From Herbidospora yilanensis (GTDB taxonomy: Bacteria; Actinomycetota; Actinomycetes; Streptosporangiales; Streptosporangiaceae): a stretch of DNA of 41,376 nucleotides. A program made the translations under genes and the position numbers. The notes beneath the pieces were generated by a model. That model saw only the letters and a program-made list of their open reading frames with translations. It did no database searches and had not been told where the DNA came from. Position 1 is the first letter of the stretch. Every line of letters begins with the position of its first letter. Below, in pieces: positions 17,392-26,155 of the stretch. The stretch spans positions 1 through 41,376 of the forward strand of contig NZ_BBXE01000053.1 of NCBI RefSeq assembly GCF_001570565.1. The letters are read 5' to 3'.

Positions 17392-18653
17392 CGAGCGAGA
17401 CCCGGGGCATCCAGGGCCTCGACTCGGGGCAACTCCTGCTGATCTGCGCCGGCGGCATGCTCGCGGTCGCCGGGATCTCCCACACGGCCGCCGTCGGCCT
17501 GGTCGACTCCCAGGTGGCGATCGGGTTCGGCGCGCTGATCGCCTGCGGCGAGCTGGCCCGGCTGACCATGCCGGGCAACCGCGAGGTGGCGCCGATCAGC
17601 ACCGCCGCCGCGTTCGGCTACGCGCTGCTGCTCTACGTCGGCGGCGACCAGGCCGCCCACTCGGCGTTGCAGGTGGTCGCCGTCATGGCCGTCGGCATGA
17701 TCGCCGGTGGGCTGCCGCACCTGGCCGTCGGCCGGGCGCCCCGGCTCGACGCGCTGGCCCGGCGGCTCATCTGCGGCTCGCTGCTGGCCTTCGCGTTCCG
17801 GCCGTTCGCCGACGTGCTGCGCCCGCCGCCGGGCGGGGCGTGGTGGGTGGCGCTGCTGGTGATGGTGCTGCTCATCGGGGTGGCGCTCGCCGTCGACGTC
17901 GTGGTGGCCGGGCTGCTGCGGGCCGAACAGGTCCGCACCGCGTTCTCGGTCGCCGTACGCGACGAGGCGCGCATGGCCGCGCCGCTGGGCGCCGCCGTGT
18001 CGGCCAGTGGCATCCTGCTCGCGCTCGCCCTGCACAGCATGGAGCTGACCGCCCTGCTGGCCTTCGCCGCGCCGCTGCTCGTCACCCAGGTCGCCTTCCG
18101 CAAGTACGCGGGCATCCGGGCGACGTACCTGCAGACCATCAGAGCGCTCGCACGGGTCACCGAGGTCGGCGGCTACGTCGAACCGGGCCACTCGCGCCGG
18201 GTCAGCCGCCTGGCCGTCGCCATCGGGCGCGACCTCGGCATGGCCGAACCCGAACTGCTCGAACTCGAGTACGCCGCCCTCATGCACGACATCGGACAAC
18301 TCAGCCTGACCGACCCGATTCCCGGCGGCGCGACCGTGCTGACCGATCCCGAGCAGGCCCGCCGCATCGCCGAACTGGGCGCCGAGGTCATCCGCAAGAC
18401 GGGCGTGCTCAACCAGGTCGCCGACATCGTGCGCCGCCAGTGCGACCCCCTTGAGGAGCGCCCGCCGCTGGCCAGCCGCATCATCAGGGCCGCCAACGCC
18501 TACGACGACCTCGTCAGCGGCTCCACCAACCGCGACCGCGCGGCGGCCGCGCTCGAACGCATGCGGCTCGACGGCGGAACCCAATACGACCCCGAAGTGG
18601 TCGAGGCGATGGCGACCGTCATCGACCGGCTCGTTCCGGTCAACAGGCTGTGA
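17388..18653 (+). CDS. Second membrane HD-domain protein lacking the GYP motif
   Basis: 421 residues, same layout as its upstream neighbour: hydrophobic N-terminal half (roughly 15-240), then an HD domain with MHDIGQ (His300-Asp301). The region where the first protein has HHERYDGRGYP reads RRQCDPLEERPP, so the HH metal ligands and GYP are gone. It probably arose by duplication and acts as a partner or sensor rather than a c-di-GMP phosphodiesterase, though a plain HD phosphohydrolase activity is possible. The ATG overlaps the first gene's stop (ATGA). Confidence 0.8.
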   Translation: MTSETRGIQGLDSGQLLLICAGGMLAVAGISHTAAVGLVDSQVAIGFGALIACGELARLTMPGNREVAPISTAAAFGYALLLYVGGDQAAHSALQVVAVMAVGMIAGGLPHLAVGRAPRLDALARRLICGSLLAFAFRPFADVLRPPPGGAWWVALLVMVLLIGVALAVDVVVAGLLRAEQVRTAFSVAVRDEARMAAPLGAAVSASGILLALALHSMELTALLAFAAPLLVTQVAFRKYAGIRATYLQTIRALARVTEVGGYVEPGHSRRVSRLAVAIGRDLGMAEPELLELEYAALMHDIGQLSLTDPIPGGATVLTDPEQARRIAELGAEVIRKTGVLNQVADIVRRQCDPLEERPPLASRIIRAANAYDDLVSGSTNRDRAAAALERMRLDGGTQYDPEVVEAMATVIDRLVPVNRL

Positions 18654-18728
18654 CAATTGTGGGCTTCCTACAGTTTGAGGCGTAACGATCAGTGCTCAAG
18701 AGTGCACGGCGCGGGATGATCCGGGCCG

Positions 18729-18734
18729 TAAGGT
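18729..18734 (+). promoter_or_regulatory. -10 element of accC-like gene, leaderless spacing
   Basis: TAAGGT followed by 7 nt and the GTG start; no Shine-Dalgarno is visible. Confidence 0.5.
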
Positions 18735-18741
18735 TGGCTGC

Positions 18742-20073
18742 GTGTTCGAGTCAGTCTTGATCGCCAATCGCGGCGAAATCGCCCGCAGGATCATCCGGAC
18801 CCTCAACGAGATGGGGATCAGATCGATCGCCGTCCACTCCGAGGCCGACGCCGACCTGCCCTTCGTTCGTGAGGCCGTCGAGTCGGTGAACATCGGCCCG
18901 GCCAATCCGGCGCAGAGTTACCTCGACCAGGCCCAGGTCCTGGCCGCCGCACGCGCCACCGGCGCCCAGGCGATCCACCCCGGCTACGGCTTCTTCTCCG
19001 AGAACGCCGAGTTCGCCCGCGCCGTCATGGCCGCGGGGCTCACGTGGATCGGCCCCTCGCCCGAGGCCATCGTCCAGATGGGCGACAAGATCAACGCCCG
19101 CAACCTCATGGAGACCGCCGGTGTGCCGGTCGCCGCGGGCACCCGGGAGCCGGTCACCACGATCGAGGAGGCCACCAAGGCCGCCGCGAAGATCGGCTAC
19201 CCGGTCATGGTGAAGACCGCCGGTGGCGGCGGCGGCATCGGCATGGGCGTCGCCCACGACGAGGGCACTCTCGCCAAGGCCTTCGACCAGGCCTCCCGCG
19301 CGGCCGCCCGCTTCGGCGGCACCGCCGCGATCCTGCTTGAGCGCTACATCGAGCGCGCCCGCCACGTCGAGGTGCAGATCCTCGGCCTCAACGACGGCCG
19401 CGTGCTGGCCCTGGGCGAGCGCGACTGCTCGGTGCAGCGCCGCCACCAGAAGGTCGTCGAGGAGTCGCCGTCCCCGGGCATCACGCCCGAGCTGCGCGAG
19501 CGCATGCTCGCGGCGGCGGCCCGCGCGGGCGCGGCGGTCAACTACCGCGGCGCCGGCACCGTCGAGTGCCTCGTCGACGCCGACGCGCAGGACTTCGTGT
19601 TCCTGGAGATGAACACCCGCCTGCAGGTCGAACACCCGGTGACCGAGCTGGTCACCGGCGTCGACCTGGTCGCCGCCCAGCTCCGCATCGCCGCCGGCGA
19701 AGACGTCGAAATCGACGCCACCCCGCGCGGCCACGCCATCGAGTTCCGCGTGTACGCCGAAGACCCCAAGCGCTTCCTGCCCGGCCCCGGCCACGTCACC
19801 CAGTGGGTGGAGCCGTCGGGTGAGGGCGTGCGCGTCGACTCCGGCTACGAGGCCGGCAACACGGTCACCCCCTTCTACGACCCGCTGATGGCCAAGCTCT
19901 GCGTCTACGGCGCCACCCGCGCCGAGGCGATCGAGCGCGGCAGGGCGGCCGTCGCGGGTTTCACGATCTCCGGGCCGAAGCACAACCTGCCGTTCTGCGC
20001 CGAACTCCTCGACCACCCCGAGTTCGTCAGCGGCGACTATGACACCGGTCTGGTGTCCCGCATGAGATCGTGA
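18742..20073 (+). CDS. accC: Biotin carboxylase (AccC-type)
   Basis: 443 residues, the length of a stand-alone biotin carboxylase. It carboxylates biotin on a carrier protein using ATP and bicarbonate. The N-terminal VLIANRGEIARRIIRT, the ATP-grasp glycine loop GGGGGIGMG, the HVEVQILG and ERDCSVQRRHQKVVEE active-site segments and EMNTRLQVEHPVTE are all present. The GTG start is in a leaderless setting. A mini-carrier gene follows after 32 bp, but no carboxyltransferase is nearby, so the final acyl substrate is unknown. Confidence 0.94.
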   Translation: MFESVLIANRGEIARRIIRTLNEMGIRSIAVHSEADADLPFVREAVESVNIGPANPAQSYLDQAQVLAAARATGAQAIHPGYGFFSENAEFARAVMAAGLTWIGPSPEAIVQMGDKINARNLMETAGVPVAAGTREPVTTIEEATKAAAKIGYPVMVKTAGGGGGIGMGVAHDEGTLAKAFDQASRAAARFGGTAAILLERYIERARHVEVQILGLNDGRVLALGERDCSVQRRHQKVVEESPSPGITPELRERMLAAAARAGAAVNYRGAGTVECLVDADAQDFVFLEMNTRLQVEHPVTELVTGVDLVAAQLRIAAGEDVEIDATPRGHAIEFRVYAEDPKRFLPGPGHVTQWVEPSGEGVRVDSGYEAGNTVTPFYDPLMAKLCVYGATRAEAIERGRAAVAGFTISGPKHNLPFCAELLDHPEFVSGDYDTGLVSRMRS

Positions 20074-20105
20074 TCCGGAACGACAGAGGTTGATGGGAGA
20101 CAGCG

Positions 20106-20315
20106 GTGGCTGAGGTACGCGCGGAGATGGTGGCGAACGTCTGGAAGGTCGTCGTCGCCGAAGGTGAGACGGTGTCCGACGGAGACACCCTGGTCATCCT
20201 GGAGTCCATGAAGATGGAGATCCCGGTCATCGCCGAAGACGACGGCGTGGTCGCCATCAAGGTGGCCGAAGGCGACGTCGTGCAGGAAGGCGACCTGATC
20301 GCCGTCATCGAGTAG
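20106..20315 (+). CDS. Minimal biotin carrier protein
   Basis: 69 residues, consisting only of the biotinyl domain. The biotin acceptor is Lys36 in ESMKME. It resembles the tiny biotinylated protein TB7.3 of mycobacteria rather than full-length AccB. GTG start with GGGAGA upstream. It is downstream of the biotin carboxylase, which presumably loads it. Its last 11 bp overlap the 3' end of the convergent thioesterase gene. Confidence 0.9.
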   Translation: MAEVRAEMVANVWKVVVAEGETVSDGDTLVILESMKMEIPVIAEDDGVVAIKVAEGDVVQEGDLIAVIE

Positions 20316-20688
20316 CGCGTGAGAGGAACTTCTCGCGGTCGACCACGACGCGCTCGATCACCCCTGTGGCGACGAGCGAACCGTCGAGGTGGGCCGCGGT
20401 GAAGGCGAAGACCAGGCGGCGCCCCTCGACCTCGGTCAGCTCGACCGAGATCTCGACGTGGGCGCCCAGCCCGCTCGCCGCGAGGTGCCGCAGTTCGACG
20501 CGCACCCCGACCGAGGTCTGCTCCGGCGCGAGCTGCCCGCCGATCGCCTCGCAGGTCAGCCCTTCGGCGAGCGCCAGCAGCCTCGGCGTGCCCAGCACGG
20601 GCACGTCGCCGCTGCCGAGCCTCTCCGCGGTGTCACTCTTCTCCACCATGATCAACCGATTGGCCCGCAGTCCGGGTGTGAGCGCCAT
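20305..20688 (-). CDS. Hotdog thioesterase, FlK-like
   Basis: 127 residues. The motif [20 protein letters not shown] followed by [15 protein letters not shown] matches the fluoroacetyl-CoA thioesterase-like group, where Thr, Glu and His act in hydrolysis. Later strands ([24 protein letters not shown]) complete the hotdog fold. Most members are generic acyl-CoA thioesterases, and the substrate here is unknown. It converges on and overlaps the biotin carrier gene by 11 bp. Confidence 0.8.
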   Translation of the reverse strand: MALTPGLRANRLIMVEKSDTAERLGSGDVPVLGTPRLLALAEGLTCEAIGGQLAPEQTSVGVRVELRHLAASGLGAHVEISVELTEVEGRRLVFAFTAAHLDGSLVATGVIERVVVDREKFLSRATR

Positions 20689-20735
20689 GGTGGGATGCTA
20701 GTAGTTCGACCCTCCAACTGATCGAAAGGTGTGAC

Positions 20736-20918
20736 GTGGACCTTTACTGCGACCACTGCGGGGGCCTTTCGGATGACGGCGACCACGGGGCCTGTCAGGG
20801 CGCCCGCGAGATGGAGCCGCCCCGCTACTGCGCCAAGTGCCGCCGCCGGATGACCGTCCAGGTGACGCCGACGGGCTGGTCGGCGCGTTGTTCCCAACAC
20901 GGGCTCACCGCAGCCTGA
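20736..20918 (+). CDS. Small Cys-rich protein, possible biotin synthase auxiliary protein
   Basis: 60 residues with Cys5 and Cys8 (CDHC), Cys20, Cys32 and Cys35 (CAKC) and Cys52. The central [19 protein letters not shown] and the ending ARCSQHG resemble what I recall of BsaP, the small actinobacterial protein needed by biotin synthase to make biotin from dethiobiotin. That match is from memory, not a search; a zinc-ribbon protein is the fallback. BsaP is usually beside bioB, whereas here bioB is about 3.5 kb away. The window's other biotin genes (carrier, carboxylase, bioF/D/B) surround it. GTG start with AAAGG upstream. Confidence 0.55.
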   Translation: MDLYCDHCGGLSDDGDHGACQGAREMEPPRYCAKCRRRMTVQVTPTGWSARCSQHGLTAA

Positions 20919-20944
20919 ACACAGCCTGAACCAAACCTGTGTTC
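20917..20944 (+). terminator. Hairpin after the Cys-rich gene
   Basis: GAACACAG/CTGTGTTC, an 8-bp perfect stem with a 12-nt loop, directly overlapping the stop codon. There is no T-run. Confidence 0.4.
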
Positions 20945-21057
20945 TGACCGTTATGGTGAGGGATTCCTGGGAGATCTGGGCTTACCGGCCGATTTTGTCG
21001 GTGCCCGCTAGACTTCCGGCACGACAGTGGTCAGTGACATAGGGGGTATCCGGGGGC

Positions 21058-22683
21058 ATGGTTGCCCAAGGGACGACGCTGGCCGGGCGCTACCGATTGG
21101 ACCAGCGCATCGGCGCTGGCGGAATGGGCGAGGTCTGGCGCGGGGAAGACATGGTCCTCGCGCGCACGGTCGCCGTCAAGGTACTGCTCCCGGGCCGTCT
21201 CGACGACCCCGGATTCGGGGCGCGCTTCCAGGGCGAGGCGCGTGCCATGGCCCTCATCAACCACCCCGGCGTGGTCGACGTCTACGACTACGGGGTGACC
21301 GACGTCCCGGGTGACGGCCCGACCGCCTACCTGGTGATGAAGTTCGTCGACGGCGAGCCGCTCGACCGGCTGCTGCTCCGGATAGGGCGCATCCGCCCCG
21401 AAGCGGTCATGGAGCTCATCGGGCAGGCCGCGGCGGCGATCCAGGCCGTCCACGACCGGGGCATCGTGCACCGCGACGTGAAGCCGGGCAACCTGCTCGT
21501 GCAGGCCGACGGCACTCTCGTCCTCACCGACTTCGGCATCGCCCGCTCCGACGCGGCGAGCCGGCTGACCGACGCCGGCATGGTGCTCGGCACCGCCGCC
21601 TACTGCGCGCCCGAGCAGGCCGAGGGCGAGCCGGTGACCCCGGCGGTCGACATCTACGCGCTCGGCGTGGTCGCCTACGAGTGCCTGGCCGGACGCCGCC
21701 CCTTCGACGGCGACACGCCGGTCACGATCGCGCTCAAGCACATCCGCGAGCAGCCGCCGCCGCTGCCGGCCGACATCCCGCCGCACATCCGCCACGTGGT
21801 GGAACGCGCGCTGCTGAAGTCCGCGGCCGAACGCTGGCCGACGGCGGCGGCGATGAGCCAGGCGGCCCGGCAGGCCGCCAACCCCGGCGCCTCGCTGACC
21901 CAGCCCAACCCGGCGCAGCCCAACTCCGGGGTGTTCCCGAAGACGGGCGACTGGTACGAGCCCCCGGCGACCGGAACCTACGCCGCGACCGGCAACTACC
22001 CGGCGACCGGCGGCTTCCGCACGACCGCGGCCACGCCCGAGACGCAGTCGGCCGGTCAGGGCGGGCGGCGCAGGCAGCACAACAAGAAGCGCGGCCTGAC
22101 GATCGTCGCCATCGTGGCGGCGGTGTTCGCGTCGGTCGGCATCGGCTGGGCGGGCGTGAGCATAATCAACAACCCCGGCACCGACCCGGGTTCCGTCGCC
22201 GTGCCGGGGAAGACGAATCTGGCGGCGGAGGAGACAAGTCCTTCTCCAAGCCCGTCCAGGACGCGCACCCCCAAGCCGAGTCGGACGCCGACCACCAAGC
22301 CGCCGGTGACCGAGAAACCGTCGGTGGAGCCCTCCGAGGAGCCGTCGCCGAGTCCCTCACCGAGTCCCTCGCCGAAGCCGACCCCGAAGCCTTCGCCGAG
22401 TCCGACCAAGGAGACGAAGGCCGTGCCGACGCTCTGGAAGTTGTCGGCCGACGCGGCCGAGGCGGCGCTGCTCAAGAACGGGTTCCAGGGCTCTTTCCAG
22501 ACCAAGGGCGACACCGGTCTGGGCTGCACGGAGGTCTACTCGCAGAACCCGAAGGCCGCGACGCAGGCGCCGGTCGGCTCGACGGTGACCGTCTACGTGC
22601 GGCGGATCGCCTGCCCGGCGGCCTCCCCGTCGCCGTCAGCGACCCCCACCGCGACGTCGTCGGGCGCGGCCACGAGTCCCTGA
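21058..22683 (+). CDS. Membrane Ser/Thr protein kinase with PASTA domain
   Basis: 541 residues. The cytoplasmic kinase domain (about 10-270) has GAGGMGEV, Lys41, HRDVKPGN (Asp140), DFGIA (158-162) and CAPEQ. A linker with GNYPATG-like repeats leads to one transmembrane helix (about 346-368), then an extracellular Pro/Ser/Thr/Lys-rich stalk and one PASTA domain (about 455-520) ending in another Pro/Ser/Thr tail. Two Cys bracket the PASTA fold. PASTA kinases such as PknB sense peptidoglycan; this one has a single PASTA domain, fewer than PknB. The ATG is preceded by a G-run that may serve as ribosome binding site. Confidence 0.92.
   Translation: MVAQGTTLAGRYRLDQRIGAGGMGEVWRGEDMVLARTVAVKVLLPGRLDDPGFGARFQGEARAMALINHPGVVDVYDYGVTDVPGDGPTAYLVMKFVDGEPLDRLLLRIGRIRPEAVMELIGQAAAAIQAVHDRGIVHRDVKPGNLLVQADGTLVLTDFGIARSDAASRLTDAGMVLGTAAYCAPEQAEGEPVTPAVDIYALGVVAYECLAGRRPFDGDTPVTIALKHIREQPPPLPADIPPHIRHVVERALLKSAAERWPTAAAMSQAARQAANPGASLTQPNPAQPNSGVFPKTGDWYEPPATGTYAATGNYPATGGFRTTAATPETQSAGQGGRRRQHNKKRGLTIVAIVAAVFASVGIGWAGVSIINNPGTDPGSVAVPGKTNLAAEETSPSPSPSRTRTPKPSRTPTTKPPVTEKPSVEPSEEPSPSPSPSPSPKPTPKPSPSPTKETKAVPTLWKLSADAAEAALLKNGFQGSFQTKGDTGLGCTEVYSQNPKAATQAPVGSTVTVYVRRIACPAASPSPSATPTATSSGAATSP
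22245..22412 (+). repeat. Low-complexity Pro/Ser/Lys stalk-coding repeat
   Basis: Imperfect repeats of units such as CCGTCGCCGAGTCCC encode Ser-Pro, Lys-Pro and Thr-Pro dipeptides of the kinase extracellular stalk. This is an in-frame coding repeat, not a mobile or CRISPR element. Confidence 0.7.
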
Positions 22684-22688
22684 CAAGG

Positions 22689-22719
22689 GTGGCGGTGACG
22701 GGACGCCCGCCACCGCCAC
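22689..22719. terminator. Hairpin between convergent kinase and ThDP-enzyme genes
   Basis: GTGGCGGTG and CACCGCCAC form a 9-bp stem with a 13-nt loop inside the 40-bp convergent gap. It probably serves both genes, though the T-runs are poor. Confidence 0.6.
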
Positions 22720-22723
22720 GTCG

Positions 22724-24358
22724 TCAGACGCCGGTCGTGTTGCGCGGGTAGGCGATCTCGGGGTCGGTCGCGATGTTCACCATGTAGGGCACGCCCGACT
22801 CGAAGGCCCGCTTCAGCGCCGGGCCGATCTCGGACGGCTTGGTGACGAGTTCGCCGCCCCCGCCGAGTGCGGTCACGACCTGGTCGTAGCGGCACTGGGG
22901 CTGAAGGTCGGCGGCGACGTCGTAGCCGTAGAGCATCTGCATGGGGTGTTTCTCCAGGCCCCACATGCCGTTGTTGCCGCAGATCATGACGACCGGCAGC
23001 TTGTGGCGGACCAGCGTGTCGACGTCCATCAGCGAGAAGCCGGCCGCGCCGTCGCCGAGCAGGAGCACGACCTGCGACGACGGGCGGGCCAGCCGGGCGG
23101 CGATGGAGTAGCCGAGGCCGGTGCCGAGGCAGCCGTAGGGGCCGGGGTCGAGCCAGTGGCCGGGGCGTTTCGGCTCGACGTACTTGCCGGCGTAGGAGAC
23201 GAAGTCGCCGCCGTCGCCGATGACCACGGCGTCGTCGGCCAGTTGCCGGTTGAGCTCGCCGTAGATGCGCATCGGGTGGATCGGGTCGCTGTCGGAGGCG
23301 AGCAGTTCGGCGTCTTCGGCGATGGCCGCCTTCGCCGCCTCGGCGAGCTTGGTGGTCCATTCGTCGCGGGGCTTCACGTTCGCCGTGCGGCACGCGGCGG
23401 CCAGGCCCCAGAAGAGCAGCGACAGGTCGCCGGCCGCCGAACCCGACAGGCCGGTGTGGGTGGCCAACTGGGAGGGCGCGTCGGCGAGGTGGACGACCCG
23501 GGCCAGCGGCGCGCCCTGCTTGCCGCCGAACCAGCCGTAGTTGAGCCGGAAGTCGAGCGGGGTGCCCGCCACGATGACCAGGTCGGCCTGCGAGAACGCG
23601 AGGCCGCGGGCGCGGGTGACCAGCAGTTCGTGTCCCGAGGGCAGGATGCCGCGGCCCTGGCCGTTGGGCACCACCGGCAGGCGGAACTCCTCGGCGAAGT
23701 CGCGCGCGGCCTCTTCGGCGCGGTCCATCCACACGTCGGAGCCGACCACCAGCATCGGCCGCTCGGCCTCGGCGATCAGTGCGGCGATGGCGGCCAGGTG
23801 GTCGGTGTCGGGCTCCAGCGGCGAGGGCGCGAGCGTCTCGGTCTCGACCGCGGGGGAGGGCGCGAACAGGTGGTCCATGTAGAAGTCGAGGAACACCGGG
23901 CCGCGATGGGGGGCCAGCGCGGTGCGGAAGGCCATCTCGACGTCCTGGCCGATCGAGTCGGCGCCCGAGCCGGTGAAGGCCAGCTTGGTGATCGAGTCGA
24001 ACAGGGGCGGATGGTCCATCTCCTGGAGCGCGCCCGAACCCCAGCGCGACTGCGGGGCCCGGCCGCCGAGGATCACGACCGGGCTGCCGTTGAAGTGGGC
24101 GGTCGCCACGCCCGACACTCCGTTGGTGATGCCGGGCCCGGCCGTGAGCACCGCCAGGCCCGGTTTGCGAGTGAGCCGCGCCGTCGCCTCGGCGGCGAAA
24201 ACGGCGCTCTGCTCATGGCGTACGTCGAGGATGCGCATGTCTTCGTGGACGGCGCCGTCGTAGAGGGGGAAGACGTGGCCACCCGAGAGGGTGAACATCG
24301 TCTCGACGCCGTAGGCCTTGGAGACGCCGACTGCGACGTCGCCCGCGTGCTTGCTCAT
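22724..24358 (-). CDS. Thiamine-diphosphate enzyme, acetolactate synthase-like
   Basis: 544 residues. It has the three-domain ThDP fold: N-terminal domain with the ThDP-activating Glu49 (VRHEQSAVFAAEA), middle domain, and C-terminal domain with the cofactor motif GDGAAGF...NN. Glycine-rich AGPGITNGVSG and NGSPVVILGG segments match the acetolactate synthase/2-hydroxyacyl-CoA lyase group. No small regulatory subunit lies nearby, so a catabolic or lyase role is as likely as branched-chain amino-acid synthesis. ATG start with TAGGTT 6 nt upstream (leaderless type). Convergent with the kinase. Confidence 0.85.
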   Translation of the reverse strand: MSKHAGDVAVGVSKAYGVETMFTLSGGHVFPLYDGAVHEDMRILDVRHEQSAVFAAEATARLTRKPGLAVLTAGPGITNGVSGVATAHFNGSPVVILGGRAPQSRWGSGALQEMDHPPLFDSITKLAFTGSGADSIGQDVEMAFRTALAPHRGPVFLDFYMDHLFAPSPAVETETLAPSPLEPDTDHLAAIAALIAEAERPMLVVGSDVWMDRAEEAARDFAEEFRLPVVPNGQGRGILPSGHELLVTRARGLAFSQADLVIVAGTPLDFRLNYGWFGGKQGAPLARVVHLADAPSQLATHTGLSGSAAGDLSLLFWGLAAACRTANVKPRDEWTTKLAEAAKAAIAEDAELLASDSDPIHPMRIYGELNRQLADDAVVIGDGGDFVSYAGKYVEPKRPGHWLDPGPYGCLGTGLGYSIAARLARPSSQVVLLLGDGAAGFSLMDVDTLVRHKLPVVMICGNNGMWGLEKHPMQMLYGYDVAADLQPQCRYDQVVTALGGGGELVTKPSEIGPALKRAFESGVPYMVNIATDPEIAYPRNTTGV

Positions 24359-24364
24359 TCGTGA

Positions 24365-24379
24365 AACCTACCAGTCGGT
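24365..24379 (-). promoter_or_regulatory. -10 and possible operator of the ThDP-enzyme gene
   Basis: TAGGTT (24365-24370) lies 6 nt before the ATG. It abuts ACCGACTGGT (24370-24379), an 8/10 palindrome of the type bound by TetR-family repressors. The regulator is not identifiable here. Confidence 0.35.
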
Positions 24380-24433
24380 TAACTAGTGGGACCTACGAGC
24401 TGCCCTGGCCGCGGGCGAACGAACCCTCCTGGT

Positions 24434-25426
24434 CTAAAGCGTCTGGGACAGGGCCTTGATCGGCATCTTCAGGTCGGTCAGCAGAGCCAGATCGTCGGCT
24501 GGGGGGCGGCCGAGGGTGGTCAGGTAGTTGCCCACGATGATCGCGTTGATGCCACCCATCATGCCCGCACGAGTGCCCAGGTCGCCAAGGGTCAGCTCAC
24601 GTCCGCCGGCGTACCGGAGGATGGTTCGCGGAAGTGCGAGGCGGAAGGTCGCGATTGTCTTCAGGGCCTCGGCGCCCTCGACGACCGGGTAGTGGGCGAA
24701 GGGCGTGCCGGGACGGGGGTTGAGGAAGTTGAGCGGGACCTCGTCGGGCTGGAGCTCGCCGAGCTGGGCGGCGAACTCCGCGCGCTGCTCGATCGACTCG
24801 CCCATGCCGATGAGGCCGCCGCAGCACAACTCCATGCCGGCCTCGCGCACCATCAGGCAGGTGTCCCAGCGCTCCTCCCACGTGTGGGTGGTGACCACGT
24901 TCCCGAAGTGGGACCTGCAGGTCTCCAGGTTGTGGTTGTAGCGGTGGACGCCCATCTCGGCCAGTTCGTCGACCTGGGCCTGGGTCAGCATGCCCAGCGA
25001 GCAGGCCACGTTGATGTCGACGGCCTCCTTGATGGCCTTGACGCCCTCGCGGACCTGGTCCATCAGGCGCTTGTCGGGCCCGCGCACGGCCGCGACGATG
25101 CAGAACTCGGTGGCGCCGGTCTGGGCGGTCTCGACGGCGGCCTTCACCAGTTCGTCGATGTCCAGCCACACCGAGCGCACGGGGGAGGTGAACTGGCCCG
25201 ACTGTGAGCAGAAGTGGCAGTCCTCCGGGCAGCCGCCGGTCTTCAGGGAGATGATCCCCTCGACCTCGACCTCCGGGCCGCACCACTTCATCCGCACCTC
25301 GTGGGCGAGGGCGAGGAGGTCGGGCAGGCTCTCGTCGGGCAGGTTCAGGCATTCGAGCGCCTGCTCCCGCGTCAAGCCCCTGCCCTCGTCGAGCACCTGC
25401 GTTCTGGCGATCTCCAGGATGGTCAT
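24434..25426 (-). CDS. bioB: Biotin synthase
   Basis: 330 residues. This radical SAM enzyme inserts sulfur into dethiobiotin. The CxxxCxxC cluster motif is Cys66, Cys70 and Cys73 ([10 protein letters not shown]). Downstream landmarks include [26 protein letters not shown] and YAGGRE. Actinobacterial BioB of this kind is reported to need the auxiliary protein BsaP; a candidate lies at 20736. The ATG overlaps the bioD stop by 4 bp. It is the last gene of the bioF-gntR-bioD-bioB operon. Confidence 0.97.
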   Translation of the reverse strand: MTILEIARTQVLDEGRGLTREQALECLNLPDESLPDLLALAHEVRMKWCGPEVEVEGIISLKTGGCPEDCHFCSQSGQFTSPVRSVWLDIDELVKAAVETAQTGATEFCIVAAVRGPDKRLMDQVREGVKAIKEAVDINVACSLGMLTQAQVDELAEMGVHRYNHNLETCRSHFGNVVTTHTWEERWDTCLMVREAGMELCCGGLIGMGESIEQRAEFAAQLGELQPDEVPLNFLNPRPGTPFAHYPVVEGAEALKTIATFRLALPRTILRYAGGRELTLGDLGTRAGMMGGINAIIVGNYLTTLGRPPADDLALLTDLKMPIKALSQTL

Positions 25427-26145
25427 TGGGAAATCCTAAGGGCCGATCGAAAAGCCGACGGGTCGAACGCGCCGCCCAGCGGCGCCCCCAGCGAGGCCCG
25501 CGCGACCTTGCCGAACGCCTGCCTTCTCAGCGCGCCGGCATTCTCCGGCACGGCCCCCGCCAGCGGCCGGGCCGCCAGCATCTCCAGGTCGGCGACGTTG
25601 CACCGTTCGGCCAGCCCCGGCTCGGCCGGCCACGACCCGATGACCACCCCGGCCAGGTCGAGCCCGTGGTTGGCCATCGCCTCCAGCGTCAGCGCCGTGT
25701 GGTTCAGCGTGCCGAGCCCGGCCCGCGCCACGACCAGCACCTGGGCCTTCAGCGTGTGGGCCAGGTCGGCCAGGGTGGCGCCCTCTTCGTCGAAACGTAC
25801 GAGAAGACCGCCCGCGCCCTCGACCACGACGAGCGGGTGCGACTCGGCGAGTTCGGCGATCCGCCTGGCCGTCTCGGCCAGGTCGAGTGTGGGCAGCCCG
25901 GACACCCGTGCGGCGGCGGCCGGGCTCAGCGGGTCGGGGTAGCGGGCGAACTCGAAGGTGTTCGTCGCGCCGGAGAGCCGGATCACCTCGTCGAGGTCGC
26001 CCGGCTCGTCCTTCCCTACGCCGGTCTGGGCCGGTTTGACCACCGCGACGGCGCCGCCCCGCTCGATCGCCAGGGCCGTGACGGCGGCCGTGACCACGGT
26101 CTTCCCGACACCGGTGTCGGTGCCGGTCACCACAAGAACGCTCAT
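25423..26145 (-). CDS. bioD: Dethiobiotin synthase
   Basis: 240 residues, normal length. It closes the ureido ring of dethiobiotin using ATP and CO2. The P-loop GTDTGVGKT is at 8-16, VKPAQTG follows and [10 protein letters not shown] is the second conserved loop. The ATG is 10 nt after the gntR stop, and the stop is shared with the bioB start (ATGA). The product feeds the adjacent bioB. Confidence 0.96.
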   Translation of the reverse strand: MSVLVVTGTDTGVGKTVVTAAVTALAIERGGAVAVVKPAQTGVGKDEPGDLDEVIRLSGATNTFEFARYPDPLSPAAAARVSGLPTLDLAETARRIAELAESHPLVVVEGAGGLLVRFDEEGATLADLAHTLKAQVLVVARAGLGTLNHTALTLEAMANHGLDLAGVVIGSWPAEPGLAERCNVADLEMLAARPLAGAVPENAGALRRQAFGKVARASLGAPLGGAFDPSAFRSALRISQ

Positions 26146-26155
26146 CCGGCCAAGA

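Noticed and set aside
22245-22412. Short tandem repeats as a CRISPR or mobile element
   Set aside because: They are in-frame codons for the Pro-rich stalk of the kinase, without spacers or constant repeats.
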